Positions 50,319 to 60,504 of a stretch of 64,000 bases of DNA are shown here, piece after piece. Made by a program: the position numbers and the translations under genes. The stretch covers positions 1 to 64,000 of the forward strand of contig JARBTJ010000011.1 of NCBI GenBank assembly GCA_029240245.1. Direction: 5' to 3'. This stretch comes from Herbinix sp. GTDB taxonomy: Bacteria > Bacillota > Clostridia > Lachnospirales > Lachnospiraceae. Under the pieces are notes generated by a model. That model was not told the DNA's origin. It did not search any database and saw nothing but the letters and a program-made list of their open reading frames with translations. Positions within the stretch are counted from its first letter, which is position 1; every line of letters starts with the position of its first letter.

Positions 50319-51701
50319 TCACTCCTGCTTTTCTGTAATAAATCCATCCTTATCAATGGACACTCCAAATGAAATCTCCTCCAAATATTCATAATAGTCC
50401 TTTCGTTCGCTTTCCTCCTTAAGGATATACGAATACATGTTGTCAGCCATAACTGGAAGGAGTTGGGTGCGCAGGGCTCCATCCTCTATATATAATTTCA
50501 CAAGTCCTGAATATTGCGTGGAACTGTTGAACCAGTAGTTACCCAGACTGTAAGCAATCGGTTTTCCTTTATAGATTTCAATCCCCTGCATAACATGAGG
50601 GTGGCAGCCAATTACAATATCTGCACCGGCATCAATATACTGCTTTGCAAATTTACGCTGGTAGTCCTCCGGATAATTATTCTTTTCAACACCCCAATGA
50701 ACAAATACGGCTACATAATCGCTGTTTGCCGAAGCTTCCCGGATGGATTCGATTAGGAGCGTAGGATCATAGGTTCCGATCATACCGGGTCTGGTGTCGG
50801 TTGCATACCAGTCCATGGCATAAATAACTCTGGAGGCTGCCACATAGGCGATTTTGGTATCTCCGAGGGTATAATAAATCGGTGCTTTTGCTCTGTCTAA
50901 GTTTTCGCCTGCTCCCACATATTCAATACCTGCCTCGTCCAAGGTAGTAAAAGTATCTAAAAGAGCATCCTGTCCGTAATCCAAAGCATGGTTATTTGCT
51001 AAGGATACAATGTCAACTCCCATTTCATGAAGAATGTCCACACGCTTTGGATTCGCACGGAAGGTATAGGATTTATCCGGTAATTTGGTACCTCTTGTAC
51101 TGTAAGCAAATTCGTTGTTTAGCATCATAATATCGACGGCTTTCATTTCCTCTACCAAATCCTTCGAGAGGCCACCTAGGATTCCTTTGTTCTCCCGGTC
51201 GTATCTGGCAACCGGTTTGGATTCCTCGTTAAAATTTACATCACCGGCAAACCCAAGAACAATAGGTCCCTGCATCTCATTACCGGTTTGTGAATTCTGA
51301 GAATCCTCATCACTGGTGCTGCCATCCGGCTGAGCTGCATCCGTTTCATCGGAGTCTGGGGTTTCGGTTCCGTCTAATTCTGTATTCGAAGTGGAATCAC
51401 CCAAATCAGTGATATCGTCCTCTTCTGTATTCTCTCCTTCTGCCGGGTTTTGATTATCCGTAGAGGGTGTTTCCTGCTCTGTCGGATCTTCAGAACCGGT
51501 ATTATCATCGGCGGAGTTGCCAGAATTTAAATCAGCTTCCAAAGGATCCTCATCCGGAGTGAAATCACTATTCTGACTGCTCTCATTGTTTTGCTTATCC
51601 TTTTGTTTCTGAATTTCAAAGGCAAAGGCGATGAGTGCGCCTAAAAGGATCAGGGAAAGTATGCAGACGATTGATAATAATATAAAATTTCTTTTCTTCA
51701 T
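50319..51701 (-). CDS. CapA family (PGA_cap) protein
   Basis: GFAGDVNFNEE; LANNHALDYG; HWGVEKNNYP; GADIVIGCHPHVMQGIEIYKGKPIAYSLGNYWF. Confidence 0.92.
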   Translation of the reverse strand: MKKRNFILLSIVCILSLILLGALIAFAFEIQKQKDKQNNESSQNSDFTPDEDPLEADLNSGNSADDNTGSEDPTEQETPSTDNQNPAEGENTEEDDITDLGDSTSNTELDGTETPDSDETDAAQPDGSTSDEDSQNSQTGNEMQGPIVLGFAGDVNFNEESKPVARYDRENKGILGGLSKDLVEEMKAVDIMMLNNEFAYSTRGTKLPDKSYTFRANPKRVDILHEMGVDIVSLANNHALDYGQDALLDTFTTLDEAGIEYVGAGENLDRAKAPIYYTLGDTKIAYVAASRVIYAMDWYATDTRPGMIGTYDPTLLIESIREASANSDYVAVFVHWGVEKNNYPEDYQRKFAKQYIDAGADIVIGCHPHVMQGIEIYKGKPIAYSLGNYWFNSSTQYSGLVKLYIEDGALRTQLLPVMADNMYSYILKEESERKDYYEYLEEISFGVSIDKDGFITEKQE

Positions 51702-51813
51702 AGGTTATCCTCACAATTTAAAAGTAACGACTCCCGGTGGAATCCTACTAGTTGTTTATATGTTAAAAATCCCCTTACCTTGTTTGATGAATGTAAGAGG
51801 ATTGTGAATATTT

Positions 51814-52269
51814 TTATTTGGTTTTTTTGAGTTTGCCTGTTAATTTTTTAAAGAAGCCCTGTTTCTCTTTTTTTACTTCCAAGCCGCTTCTTAAGCCCTT
51901 TACATCCATAATGTAGATACCGCTGATAACCGCTTTGACTTCCTTTTTCACAGGAACAAGATCAAATATCTTGGCATCACATACGAGGGACATTACCTTG
52001 GGACCGATTTTTGCTTTTACGATCGGAACCTTAGAGCCTCTTAAATACTTTGGTGTCTGGTCGATAACCATCTTAGGCAGATTGGCATCCTTCATTTTCA
52101 TTTTTTTCTTATCGATTACCAATATGGGAACGGTCTGGGCAGAGGCTTTCATTTGAGCTTCGCTGGTTTCCTGCTTTTTCTGAAGCTTTTTACCAACAAA
52201 ATATAAAACTGCAAAAACTGCGATCACTACAACGGTCACGATTAAAAATATTGTTAGAAATGTCTCCAT
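51814..52269 (-). CDS. Conserved hypothetical single-TM protein
   Basis: 151-aa ORF, N-terminal TM, Lys-rich C-terminus, upstream RBS aggaggtac. Confidence 0.6.
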   Translation of the reverse strand: METFLTIFLIVTVVVIAVFAVLYFVGKKLQKKQETSEAQMKASAQTVPILVIDKKKMKMKDANLPKMVIDQTPKYLRGSKVPIVKAKIGPKVMSLVCDAKIFDLVPVKKEVKAVISGIYIMDVKGLRSGLEVKKEKQGFFKKLTGKLKKTK

Positions 52270-52420
52270 GAGATATGTACCTCCTAATTTTGTACGAATT
52301 CACTGCAAGTCCCATAAGGGCAACGTTAATTGTATCACCTTTTCACTAAAAAATAAATAGGAATTTCATAAATCCTGTTATAACCGTTCGACAAATATTA
52401 CCTAAATGGATTCCGATATC

Positions 52421-53164
52421 TTATTTTATGAGAGGTGCATTTTTCTTAAGGGTATCCTTGATAATATCCTGAACATAAGCACCAAGAAATTTTAATTGTT
52501 CTTTGCTTAAATCCTTCGGATAAATAGGTTTACCATATTCGATCACTACATATGCCGAATGAATCCACGGTGTGTGTTGCTCAAATATTTCTTCGGTATT
52601 AGTGATTGAAACCGGAATAATCGCACAACCGGTTTTCTCCGCCATTTTAAAGCTGCCTTCCTTGAACGGTAACATTTCATCGCCGGGGCTTCGGGTTCCT
52701 TCGGGAGATATAAAAATGGAGTATCCTTCTTTCATCTGCTCGATTCCCTTAAGAACTACTTTTAGGCCTTCTTTAATGTTATTACGGTCGAGAAAAAGGC
52801 ATTGAAGGAATTTCATCCAGGTACTTACGAAGGGGACCTTCAGAATTTCTTTCTTGGCGATGAATCCGGTAAGCGTAGGCAGAGTAGAATATGCAACAGG
52901 AACATCAAAATAGCTTCTATGGTTTGCCACATACAATACGGCTTCGTTCTTCGGTACATTCTCAACACCGATAATCGTTCGTTTTACTCCGGAAATAAAT
53001 AAAACTATTTTAAATGCTCCTACAACGATTGCCTGCGAACTTGCAATCATAGCATGGCGGTTGAATTTGCCGATGATCAGTTCTATTAGATATAAAGGTA
53101 AACTAATAATAAAGAAAATCAACAAGAATAAAGCGGTTAATATCAAACGCATAAAAATCTCCAT
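52421..53164 (-). CDS. plsC: 1-acyl-sn-glycerol-3-phosphate acyltransferase
   Basis: ANHRSYFDVPV (NHX4D) and FISPEGTRSPG motifs. Confidence 0.92.
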   Translation of the reverse strand: MEIFMRLILTALFLLIFFIISLPLYLIELIIGKFNRHAMIASSQAIVVGAFKIVLFISGVKRTIIGVENVPKNEAVLYVANHRSYFDVPVAYSTLPTLTGFIAKKEILKVPFVSTWMKFLQCLFLDRNNIKEGLKVVLKGIEQMKEGYSIFISPEGTRSPGDEMLPFKEGSFKMAEKTGCAIIPVSITNTEEIFEQHTPWIHSAYVVIEYGKPIYPKDLSKEQLKFLGAYVQDIIKDTLKKNAPLIK

Positions 53165-53201
53165 TCTGCCGAAACACTAATCTGGTTTCAGAAATTTTAA
53201 A

Positions 53202-54515
53202 TCATTCCGTAGCTGGGCCGGTATCCTCTGTAAAACCCTCTTCTTCGTCACCGGATAAACTTTCCGATGCATCTTCTGTACTGTTAGTGCCACCGTGTTC
53301 AGAAGTATCTGTTTCATCGGCAGGGTCCTCAACGTCTCCTTCTTCGGATTCTTCGCCTTCCCCGGGTTCACCTTCAGTTTCATCCTCTGACGAATCGTCC
53401 TCAGCAGGATCTCCCTCGGTAGGATCTCCCTCAGCAGGATCTCCCTCGGTAGGATCTCCCTCAGCAGGATCTCCCTCGGTAGGATCTCCTTCGGCAGGAT
53501 CTCCTTCGGTAGGTTCTCCTTCGATTGGTTCACCCTCTACCGGAGGCGTAATCGTAGGTATAGGTGTCGGAGTAGGAGTCGGTGATGGTGTGGGTGTCGG
53601 TGATGGCGGTGTATAATTGATAAGATCCGCATAAATTGCTTCAAAATCAAAATCTTCACTTGGGGTATAGTTATAATACTCCTCCAGGGTTAGATGATTG
53701 ACATATAAGTAGGTTGCAAGTTCCACTCCAACATAGCGTATATGCCAAGGCTCGTATTCATAACCGGTTATTTCGGCCTTATTAAGAGGATATCGTATTA
53801 TGTATCCGAAGTGATGAGCGTTTTCGGCAAGCCACATTCCTTCCGGAGATTCCGCGAAATCATCTATTAATTTTAACTTTAATGATTTTATGGAAACATC
53901 CATGGTTAATCCGGTCTGATGCTCACTGGTACCTGGAACGGCAGAGTATTTAAGGGTATGATCCTTACCGCGTTTTACAATATTGTTAGTGAATATAGAA
54001 TACTGACGGCTGTAAGAGCGGTAACCGGAAACACCATAAAGAACAACCCCGTTTTCCTCAGCCGTGGAAAATAATCTTTCAATGGCCTCGGCTGCCTCAG
54101 CACGCATCAATTTACGTTCATCATAGCCGGTTATTTCAAATAATATGGCAGGTATCACCAAATCTTCGGGAACATAATCTTTTGGAAGGGCATATTCCTT
54201 ATTTACAAATACCGTAATACTGGAGGGATTTAAATCCATCTCGGTAGCAGGAACAAACGTATTGGTGTCCGGTATATTCGTATCTACATCTATGTTGTCC
54301 GAATCACTAGAATCATATTCCGGTATCGGTGTGCTATATGTATCGTCTTCTGTAATATCATCCTCCTGATTAGGAGGAATATCTGTTGAAGCGGAAGCTG
54401 TTTCTGTGTCGGAAGTTTCGTCATCGGCACTCGATATATTGTCAAAAACAATATAAATCATAAGTATGGATAAAAATAGTATGGCTGTTATAATAGCAAC
54501 TCTTCTGTTTCTCAA
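53202..54515 (-). CDS. VanY-like D-Ala-D-Ala carboxypeptidase with acidic EGDP-repeat C-terminal tail
   Basis: SGYRSYSRQYSIF, SEHQTGLTMDV, EPWHIRYVG motifs; C-terminal (EGDPAEGDPT)n. Confidence 0.9.
   Translation of the reverse strand: MRNRRVAIITAILFLSILMIYIVFDNISSADDETSDTETASASTDIPPNQEDDITEDDTYSTPIPEYDSSDSDNIDVDTNIPDTNTFVPATEMDLNPSSITVFVNKEYALPKDYVPEDLVIPAILFEITGYDERKLMRAEAAEAIERLFSTAEENGVVLYGVSGYRSYSRQYSIFTNNIVKRGKDHTLKYSAVPGTSEHQTGLTMDVSIKSLKLKLIDDFAESPEGMWLAENAHHFGYIIRYPLNKAEITGYEYEPWHIRYVGVELATYLYVNHLTLEEYYNYTPSEDFDFEAIYADLINYTPPSPTPTPSPTPTPTPIPTITPPVEGEPIEGEPTEGDPAEGDPTEGDPAEGDPTEGDPAEGDPTEGDPAEDDSSEDETEGEPGEGEESEEGDVEDPADETDTSEHGGTNSTEDASESLSGDEEEGFTEDTGPATE
53403..53520. repeat. 30-bp tandem repeat encoding (EGDP[A/T]) units
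   Basis: Repeated aggatctccctcggtaggatctccctcagc. Confidence 0.9.
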
Positions 54516-54612
54516 ACAGACTCCTCCTTTCGTAGATTACTCTGGATTAGGATCCTCTCGATTTTTCTCAGTGTATTATGTAATTAAGTTACTTTGATGT
54601 CAAACTCAAATA

Positions 54613-54652
54613 ATCGTTTATCCTTATCCTGATACGGATAAGGATAAACGAT
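54613..54652. repeat. Perfect 17-bp inverted repeat (6-nt loop)
   Basis: ATCGTTTATCCTTATCC-tgatac-GGATAAGGATAAACGAT. Confidence 0.9.
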
Positions 54653-54759
54653 ATCGATATTTATGATAAGCTTTCATAATCATTTCACTGGTACCTGCAT
54701 TCTAGGTAATTATATCACATTATGGGAATGAAAGCAGTAGGAAAGAGAAAAATGATACA

Positions 54760-56232
54760 TTATTTATTTAAAACAAAGCTATCAAGCAATTCGGTTTTCA
54801 TACGATATAAGTTTACTGATAAATCTACGTATACAATATGAGGGTTTATAAGACGTTTTGCCTCATCCCATAAGGTATCCAGCTCTTTTGCGCAGTAATC
54901 TCTGATGTCCATAACCGAAGGTGAGGTATAAACACATTCACCGGATAGGAAAATAGGTACGAGCAGATCTCTTATGGTATAGCTGTCGGGCTCTAAATAG
55001 GTTTTCTTCCAAGTGGCAATCGGATCAAAAAGTAAAAGTGGCTTATCGTTGGTATATTCTTCATCAGCAAGCGCTATAAGGTCTGCTTTCACTTTTCCGC
55101 TTTCCTTTTCATAGATACGGAAGATCTTTTTATTACCCGGATTTGTAATTTTCCATTGGTTCTCGGATAGCTTAATTTTAGGAATAAATTTACCATCTCT
55201 GTAAATTGCTGATAATTTATATACTCCTCCAAAGGAAGGACAATCCCTTGAAGTAATCAGTTTTGTACCAACACCCCAGGAATCTATCTTAGCTCCCTGT
55301 GTTTTTAAGGAGTCAATCAAATATTCATCCAAATCACTGGAAGCGGTAATGGAGGCCCCCGGAAAGCCTGCTGTGTCTAGCATTTTCCTGGCCTTCTTGG
55401 ATAAGTAAGCAAGGTCGCCACTGTCCAAACGGATGCCGTATTTTGCTGGCATTTTCCCTATTTCCCGAAGCTCTTCAAAAACCTTAATCGCATTGGGAAC
55501 ACCGGAACGAAGCGTATCATAGGTATCCACCAGTAAGGTAGTGTTTTGCGGATAGAGTTCTGCATATTTGCGGAAAGCAGAGAGTTCATCATCAAAGCTC
55601 ATAATCCAGCTATGGGCATGAGTACCCAAAGCAGGCATATCATATAATTTGGCGGATAATACATTGCTGGTTCCGATACAACCGCCGATGACCGCTGCTC
55701 TTGCACCGAGAGTTCCTGCATCCGGACCCTGTGCTCTTCGAAGTCCAAATTCCATAACGGGTTGACCGCCGGCAGCATACACTACACGGGAAGCTTTGGT
55801 TGCAATCAAACTTTGATGATTAATTATGTTTAATAATGCAGTTTCTACAAGCTGTGCTTCCATAATGGGAGCGATTACCTTAACAATCGGTTCCATCGGA
55901 AATACTACGGTGCCTTCCAATACGGCATAAATATCACCGCTGAAATGGAAGCCCTTTAAGTAAGATAAAAAGCCCTCATTAAATATATTAAGACTTCTTA
56001 AATATTCAATATCATCTTCGGAAAAACGCAGATTTTTAATATAATCAATCACCTGCTCCAGTCCTGCACAGATGGCATAGCCGCTTCCGCAGGGATTTTC
56101 GCGGTAAAACACATCAAAAATTACCGTTTCATTATTCTGATTATTATAGTAACCCTGCATCATGGTTAATTCATAAAAATCAGTTAATAAGGTTAAGTTC
56201 TGTTTAGCCATGTATTCTCCTTGTTCTTTCAA
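54760..56232 (-). CDS. pncB: Nicotinate phosphoribosyltransferase
   Basis: LLTDFYELTMMQGYY; EFGLRRAQGPDA; GIRLDSGDLAYLSKKAR. Confidence 0.94.
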   Translation of the reverse strand: MKEQGEYMAKQNLTLLTDFYELTMMQGYYNNQNNETVIFDVFYRENPCGSGYAICAGLEQVIDYIKNLRFSEDDIEYLRSLNIFNEGFLSYLKGFHFSGDIYAVLEGTVVFPMEPIVKVIAPIMEAQLVETALLNIINHQSLIATKASRVVYAAGGQPVMEFGLRRAQGPDAGTLGARAAVIGGCIGTSNVLSAKLYDMPALGTHAHSWIMSFDDELSAFRKYAELYPQNTTLLVDTYDTLRSGVPNAIKVFEELREIGKMPAKYGIRLDSGDLAYLSKKARKMLDTAGFPGASITASSDLDEYLIDSLKTQGAKIDSWGVGTKLITSRDCPSFGGVYKLSAIYRDGKFIPKIKLSENQWKITNPGNKKIFRIYEKESGKVKADLIALADEEYTNDKPLLLFDPIATWKKTYLEPDSYTIRDLLVPIFLSGECVYTSPSVMDIRDYCAKELDTLWDEAKRLINPHIVYVDLSVNLYRMKTELLDSFVLNK

Positions 56233-56612
56233 CCGAATTAGTAATATGTTCAGCTAGTTGAAAGATTTTTAAATTCCAAATTATTTTTATTATAACACAA
56301 CATATATCAGAATCAATAAGAAGTCAAGCTTGTGAAACAACCAATGTTTACATATTCGTACGAATAAATTGAACTAATCTGTTAAGTCAGCCGAATTATT
56401 CAGCTGGCGATCAAATTTATCATAATATACAAAAAATAAAAATTTAATCCATCTCGGAAAGATGGTGGAGCAGATAACGGATTATTTTGCCTAGATTCAT
56501 AGGCAATGGAATTTGCGTTTAACAGAATTTAACAATAATTCGGGAGTGGGATGGATAAAACTATTGACATTATGCGAAAGATATACTATCATAAACAAAA
56601 ATTGATAAAAAT

Positions 56613-56868
56613 GTTGACGGAGAGAGTAAGCATTACGTAAAAGTCCCAGCGAGCCGGGGACAGTGTAAGCCCGGTATGAGTAACGGATGACTGAAAATCA
56701 CTCCCTAGTTGCAAAGCCCAAAGGTGTGGTGGATATGACACCGAGTAGGCCGCGCCGGTATCCACCGTTAAAAGGATAATGTATGAATGCTGGCAGGGCA
56801 GAGTATGTGAAATAGGTGGTTAATGAAAGCGAACGCTCTCATCCTTTTTCGGATGGGGGCTTTTTTAT
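56613..56868 (+). promoter_or_regulatory. T-box leader (Ile) upstream of ileS with atypical T-box sequence
   Basis: Stem-I apical loop GAGCCGGGGACAGTGTAAGCCCGG; ATC specifier (56697-56699) in gaaaATCac; AGGTGGTTAATGAAAGCG in T-box position; terminator gctctcatcctttttcggatgggggcttttttat; context ileS. Confidence 0.82.
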
Positions 56869-57040
56869 CGTTTAAAATAACTTAAATGTGCCATAATGAG
56901 CTTTAACAGTATGCCTTCGGTAGCTATGAATAAAAATATACCACCGTTCAGAACATTGAAAATCTAAGATTTCTTAATTCGATACGGAGAAAATTCTTTA
57001 AGAATTAAGTCGTAATTATTTTATTATATAAAGAGAAAAA

Positions 57041-57225
57041 ATCCTCGGTTAAGATCAGGTATTAATTTTTATAATAAGGGAGGACAGAACCTTCGGTTAG
57101 GGTCACATATTATTTTCATTATGGCGAAGGAAAGTTCCTTCGTTTGAGATCACTTAATTTTTTTATAAGGAGGAAAGTCCCTCCGGTTTAGCCCATTAAT
57201 TATATTTATTATATATGAAGGAGGA
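57041..57225 (+). repeat. Four tandem degenerate repeats (~42-47 nt period) in ileS leader
   Basis: CCT(T/C)CGGTTwrG..tca...ATTAATTT.TTATAA..GGAGG/GAAGG units starting near 57043, 57090, 57137 and 57179. Confidence 0.75.
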
Positions 57226-57231
57226 ATTGAC

Positions 57232-60200
57232 ATGTACGATAAGGTGTCAACAGATTTAAATTTTGTCGAGAGAGAAAAGAAGATTTTAAAGTTCTGGCAG
57301 GAAAATAATATTTTTGAAGCAAGTATTGAGGAACGGAAAGACGGAGAAACCTACACTTTTTATGATGGACCGCCTACAGCAAACGGAAAGCCCCACATCG
57401 GTCACGTATTAACAAGAGTTATCAAGGATATGATTCCAAGATACAGAACCATGAAGGGTTACAAGGTTCTTCGTAAGGCAGGCTGGGATACCCACGGACT
57501 TCCGGTGGAACTTGAAGTTGAGAAAAAGCTGGGTATCGACGGCAAGGATCAGATTGAAGCCTACGGTTTGGAACCGTTTATAAAGGAATGCAAAGAAAGC
57601 GTTTGGAAGTATAAGGGTATGTGGGAGGATTTCTCCGGAACCGTTGGCTTCTGGGCTGATATGGATAATCCTTATGTAACCTATCATAATGAATATATAG
57701 AATCCGTATGGTGGTCCTTAAAGCAAATCTGGGATAAGGGACTTCTTTACAAGGGTTTTAAGATTGTACCTTATTGCCCAAGATGCGGAACCCCTCTATC
57801 CAGCCACGAGGTTGCTCAGGGCTATAAGGATGTGAAGGAAAAGTCAGTGATAGCGAAGTTCAGATTAAAGGGAACCGAGAATGAATATATTCTCGCTTGG
57901 ACCACAACTCCATGGACACTTCCCTCCAACGTTGCCCTATGTGTTAATCCGGTTGAGACCTATGTAAAGGTTAAGGTTTCTGTGGATGCGAAAGGAAATG
58001 TTGTGAAAAAGGGCGGCTGTGATTGTGCTCACGATCATGGTCATGACCACGGACATGAGGAACAAGTGGCAGTCGGTACCGAAAAATACATTCTTGCCGA
58101 AGCACTTCTTGGAGTACTTGAGGGCGATTATGAGGTAGAAGAAACCTATGTTGGCAAAGATTTAGAATATAAGGAATATGAACCGTTGTTCGATTATGCA
58201 AAGCCGGATAAAAAGGCCTTCTTTGTTACCTGCGATAATTATGTTACACTTTCCGATGGTACCGGTGTGGTTCATATAGCACCCGCTTTTGGTGAGGATG
58301 ATAATCGGATCGGTAAGATTTATGATCTTCCGTTCGTACAGCTGATTGACGGTAAAGGAGAATTTAAACCGGAAGCGACTGATTTTGCCGGTCTGTTTTG
58401 TAAGAAAGCGGATGAGCCAATCATGAAAATGCTGGCACAAAAAGGTCTGCTCTTTAAAGTCCTTAAATTTGAACACAGCTATCCGTTCTGCTGGCGTTGC
58501 GATACTCCGCTGATCTATTATGCGAGAGAATCCTGGTTCATAAAGATGACCACAGTAAAGGATGAACTGATTAAGAATAACAATACCATCAACTGGATGC
58601 CCGAGAGCATCGGTCAGGGCCGCTTTGGAGATTGGCTCAAGAATGTTCAGGACTGGGGCCTTTCTCGTGACCGTTACTGGGGAACACCACTACCGATTTG
58701 GGAATGTGAAGACGGACATCGCCATTGTATCGGCAGTATCGAAGAATTAAAAGCCATGTCCGATAACTGTCCGGACGATATTGAACTTCACAGACCTTTC
58801 ATTGATAATGTTACCATCAAATGTCCGGATTGCGGAAAACCTATGACCCGCGTAAAGCCAGTAATAGACTGTTGGTATGATTCCGGTTCCATGCCCTTCG
58901 CACAATGGCACTATCCATTTGAAAACAAAGAAGTATTTGAGGATAACTTCCCAGCAGATTTTATCAGTGAGGCAGTAGATCAGACCAGAGGTTGGTTCTA
59001 TTCCCTCCTTGCAATCTCAACACTAATATTTGAGAAAGCTCCGTTTAAGAATGTAATCGTATTAGGTCATGTTCAGGATGAAAACGGACAGAAAATGTCC
59101 AAATCAAAGGGAAATGCAGTGGATCCCTTTGATGCCTTAGATAAGCACGGTGCTGATGCCATCCGCTGGTATTTCTATATTAACTCAGCTTTATGGCTGC
59201 CGAACCGTTTCCATCATGGTGCGGTTACGGAAGGTCAGAGAAAATATATGGGTACCCTTTGGAATACCTATGCGTTCTATGTACTTTATGCAAATATTGA
59301 TGGCTTTGACGCTACGAAATATGAGTTAGAATATGATAAGCTGCCGGTTATGGACAAATGGTTGCTATCCAAACTAAATACGTTAGTGAAATCGGTGGAT
59401 GAACATCTGGACAATTACCGGATTACGGAAGCCGCCCGAATGCTTGCGGATTTTGTGGATGAATTATCCAACTGGTATGTAAGAAGAAGCAGAGAGCGTT
59501 TTTGGACGAAGGGAATGCCCCAGGATAAGATCAATGCTTATATGACACTGTATACTGCACTTATTACGGTATCCAAGCTTTCCGCTCCGTTCATACCATT
59601 CATGACAGAGGATATCTATCAAAATCTGGTTGTTAATATTGATAAAAATGCTCCGAAGAGTATTCACCTTTGTGATTATCCTACTTATCATGAAGCATGG
59701 ATTGATACTCAGCTGGAGGTGAACATGGAAGAAGTTCTTGAGGTGGTTGTTCTGGGCCGTGCTTGCAGAAATGCTGCTAACATCAAGAATCGCCAGCCAA
59801 TTGGAAAAATGTATGTAAAGGCAGATGCTAAGCTTACCAACTTCTATGTTGATATCATCGCAGAGGAATTGAATGTGAAAGAAGTTGTCTTTACGGATGA
59901 TGTAAGAAATTTCACCTCCTATAGCTTCAAGCCTCAGTTAAAAACCTTAGGTCCGAAGTTTGGAAAGCAAATTGGCGCAGTTCGTAACCTTCTTGCTGGG
60001 ATGGAGGGCAATGCCGCGATGGATGAAATCAATGCTACCGGTCAGTTAAAAATAATCGTGGAGGGTGTGGAAGCATTCCTAGATAAGGAAGACTTACTGA
60101 TTGAGGCTGCTCAGATGGAGGGCTTTGTATCCGACTCCGACCATGGAATAACGGTAGTTCTTGATACGAACCTTTCTGAAGCATTAATTGAGGAAGGTTA

Positions 60201-60441
60201 TGTAAGAGAAATCATCAGCAAGATCCAGACCATGCGTAAGGATGCCGGCTTTGAGGTGATGGATCATATTCATGTATCACAGACTGGTAATGATAAGATT
60301 AAAGAGATTATGGAACGCAATACCGAAGAAATTAAATCTGAGGTTCTGGCGGTTGAGTTAATTTTTGATCAGGTACAGGGCTTTACAAAGGATTGGAATT
60401 TAAATGGTGAGGACGTAACACTTGGCGTTGAGAAACTGTAA
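57232..60441 (+). CDS. ileS: Isoleucine--tRNA ligase (class I, eukaryotic-like/type 2) with His/Cys-rich insertion
   Basis: HIGH-type PHIGH; KMSKSKGN; WVRRSRERFW-like (WYVRRSRERFW); GCDCAHDHGHDHGHEE near 58014-58060. Confidence 0.96.
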   Translation: MYDKVSTDLNFVEREKKILKFWQENNIFEASIEERKDGETYTFYDGPPTANGKPHIGHVLTRVIKDMIPRYRTMKGYKVLRKAGWDTHGLPVELEVEKKLGIDGKDQIEAYGLEPFIKECKESVWKYKGMWEDFSGTVGFWADMDNPYVTYHNEYIESVWWSLKQIWDKGLLYKGFKIVPYCPRCGTPLSSHEVAQGYKDVKEKSVIAKFRLKGTENEYILAWTTTPWTLPSNVALCVNPVETYVKVKVSVDAKGNVVKKGGCDCAHDHGHDHGHEEQVAVGTEKYILAEALLGVLEGDYEVEETYVGKDLEYKEYEPLFDYAKPDKKAFFVTCDNYVTLSDGTGVVHIAPAFGEDDNRIGKIYDLPFVQLIDGKGEFKPEATDFAGLFCKKADEPIMKMLAQKGLLFKVLKFEHSYPFCWRCDTPLIYYARESWFIKMTTVKDELIKNNNTINWMPESIGQGRFGDWLKNVQDWGLSRDRYWGTPLPIWECEDGHRHCIGSIEELKAMSDNCPDDIELHRPFIDNVTIKCPDCGKPMTRVKPVIDCWYDSGSMPFAQWHYPFENKEVFEDNFPADFISEAVDQTRGWFYSLLAISTLIFEKAPFKNVIVLGHVQDENGQKMSKSKGNAVDPFDALDKHGADAIRWYFYINSALWLPNRFHHGAVTEGQRKYMGTLWNTYAFYVLYANIDGFDATKYELEYDKLPVMDKWLLSKLNTLVKSVDEHLDNYRITEAARMLADFVDELSNWYVRRSRERFWTKGMPQDKINAYMTLYTALITVSKLSAPFIPFMTEDIYQNLVVNIDKNAPKSIHLCDYPTYHEAWIDTQLEVNMEEVLEVVVLGRACRNAANIKNRQPIGKMYVKADAKLTNFYVDIIAEELNVKEVVFTDDVRNFTSYSFKPQLKTLGPKFGKQIGAVRNLLAGMEGNAAMDEINATGQLKIIVEGVEAFLDKEDLLIEAAQMEGFVSDSDHGITVVLDTNLSEALIEEGYVREIISKIQTMRKDAGFEVMDHIHVSQTGNDKIKEIMERNTEEIKSEVLAVELIFDQVQGFTKDWNLNGEDVTLGVEKL

Positions 60442-60504
60442 GGAAATAATAGCAGCTATAACCGTAATTATGATACCATTTAGTTAATAAGAATTTAGGA
60501 ACAA

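Noticed and set aside
53177-53616. ORFs 53177..53533 (-, REILPREILLREI...) and 53287..53616 (+, SPSAGSPSVG...)
   Set aside because: Out-of-frame readings of the EGDP-encoding tandem repeat inside the VanY-like CDS
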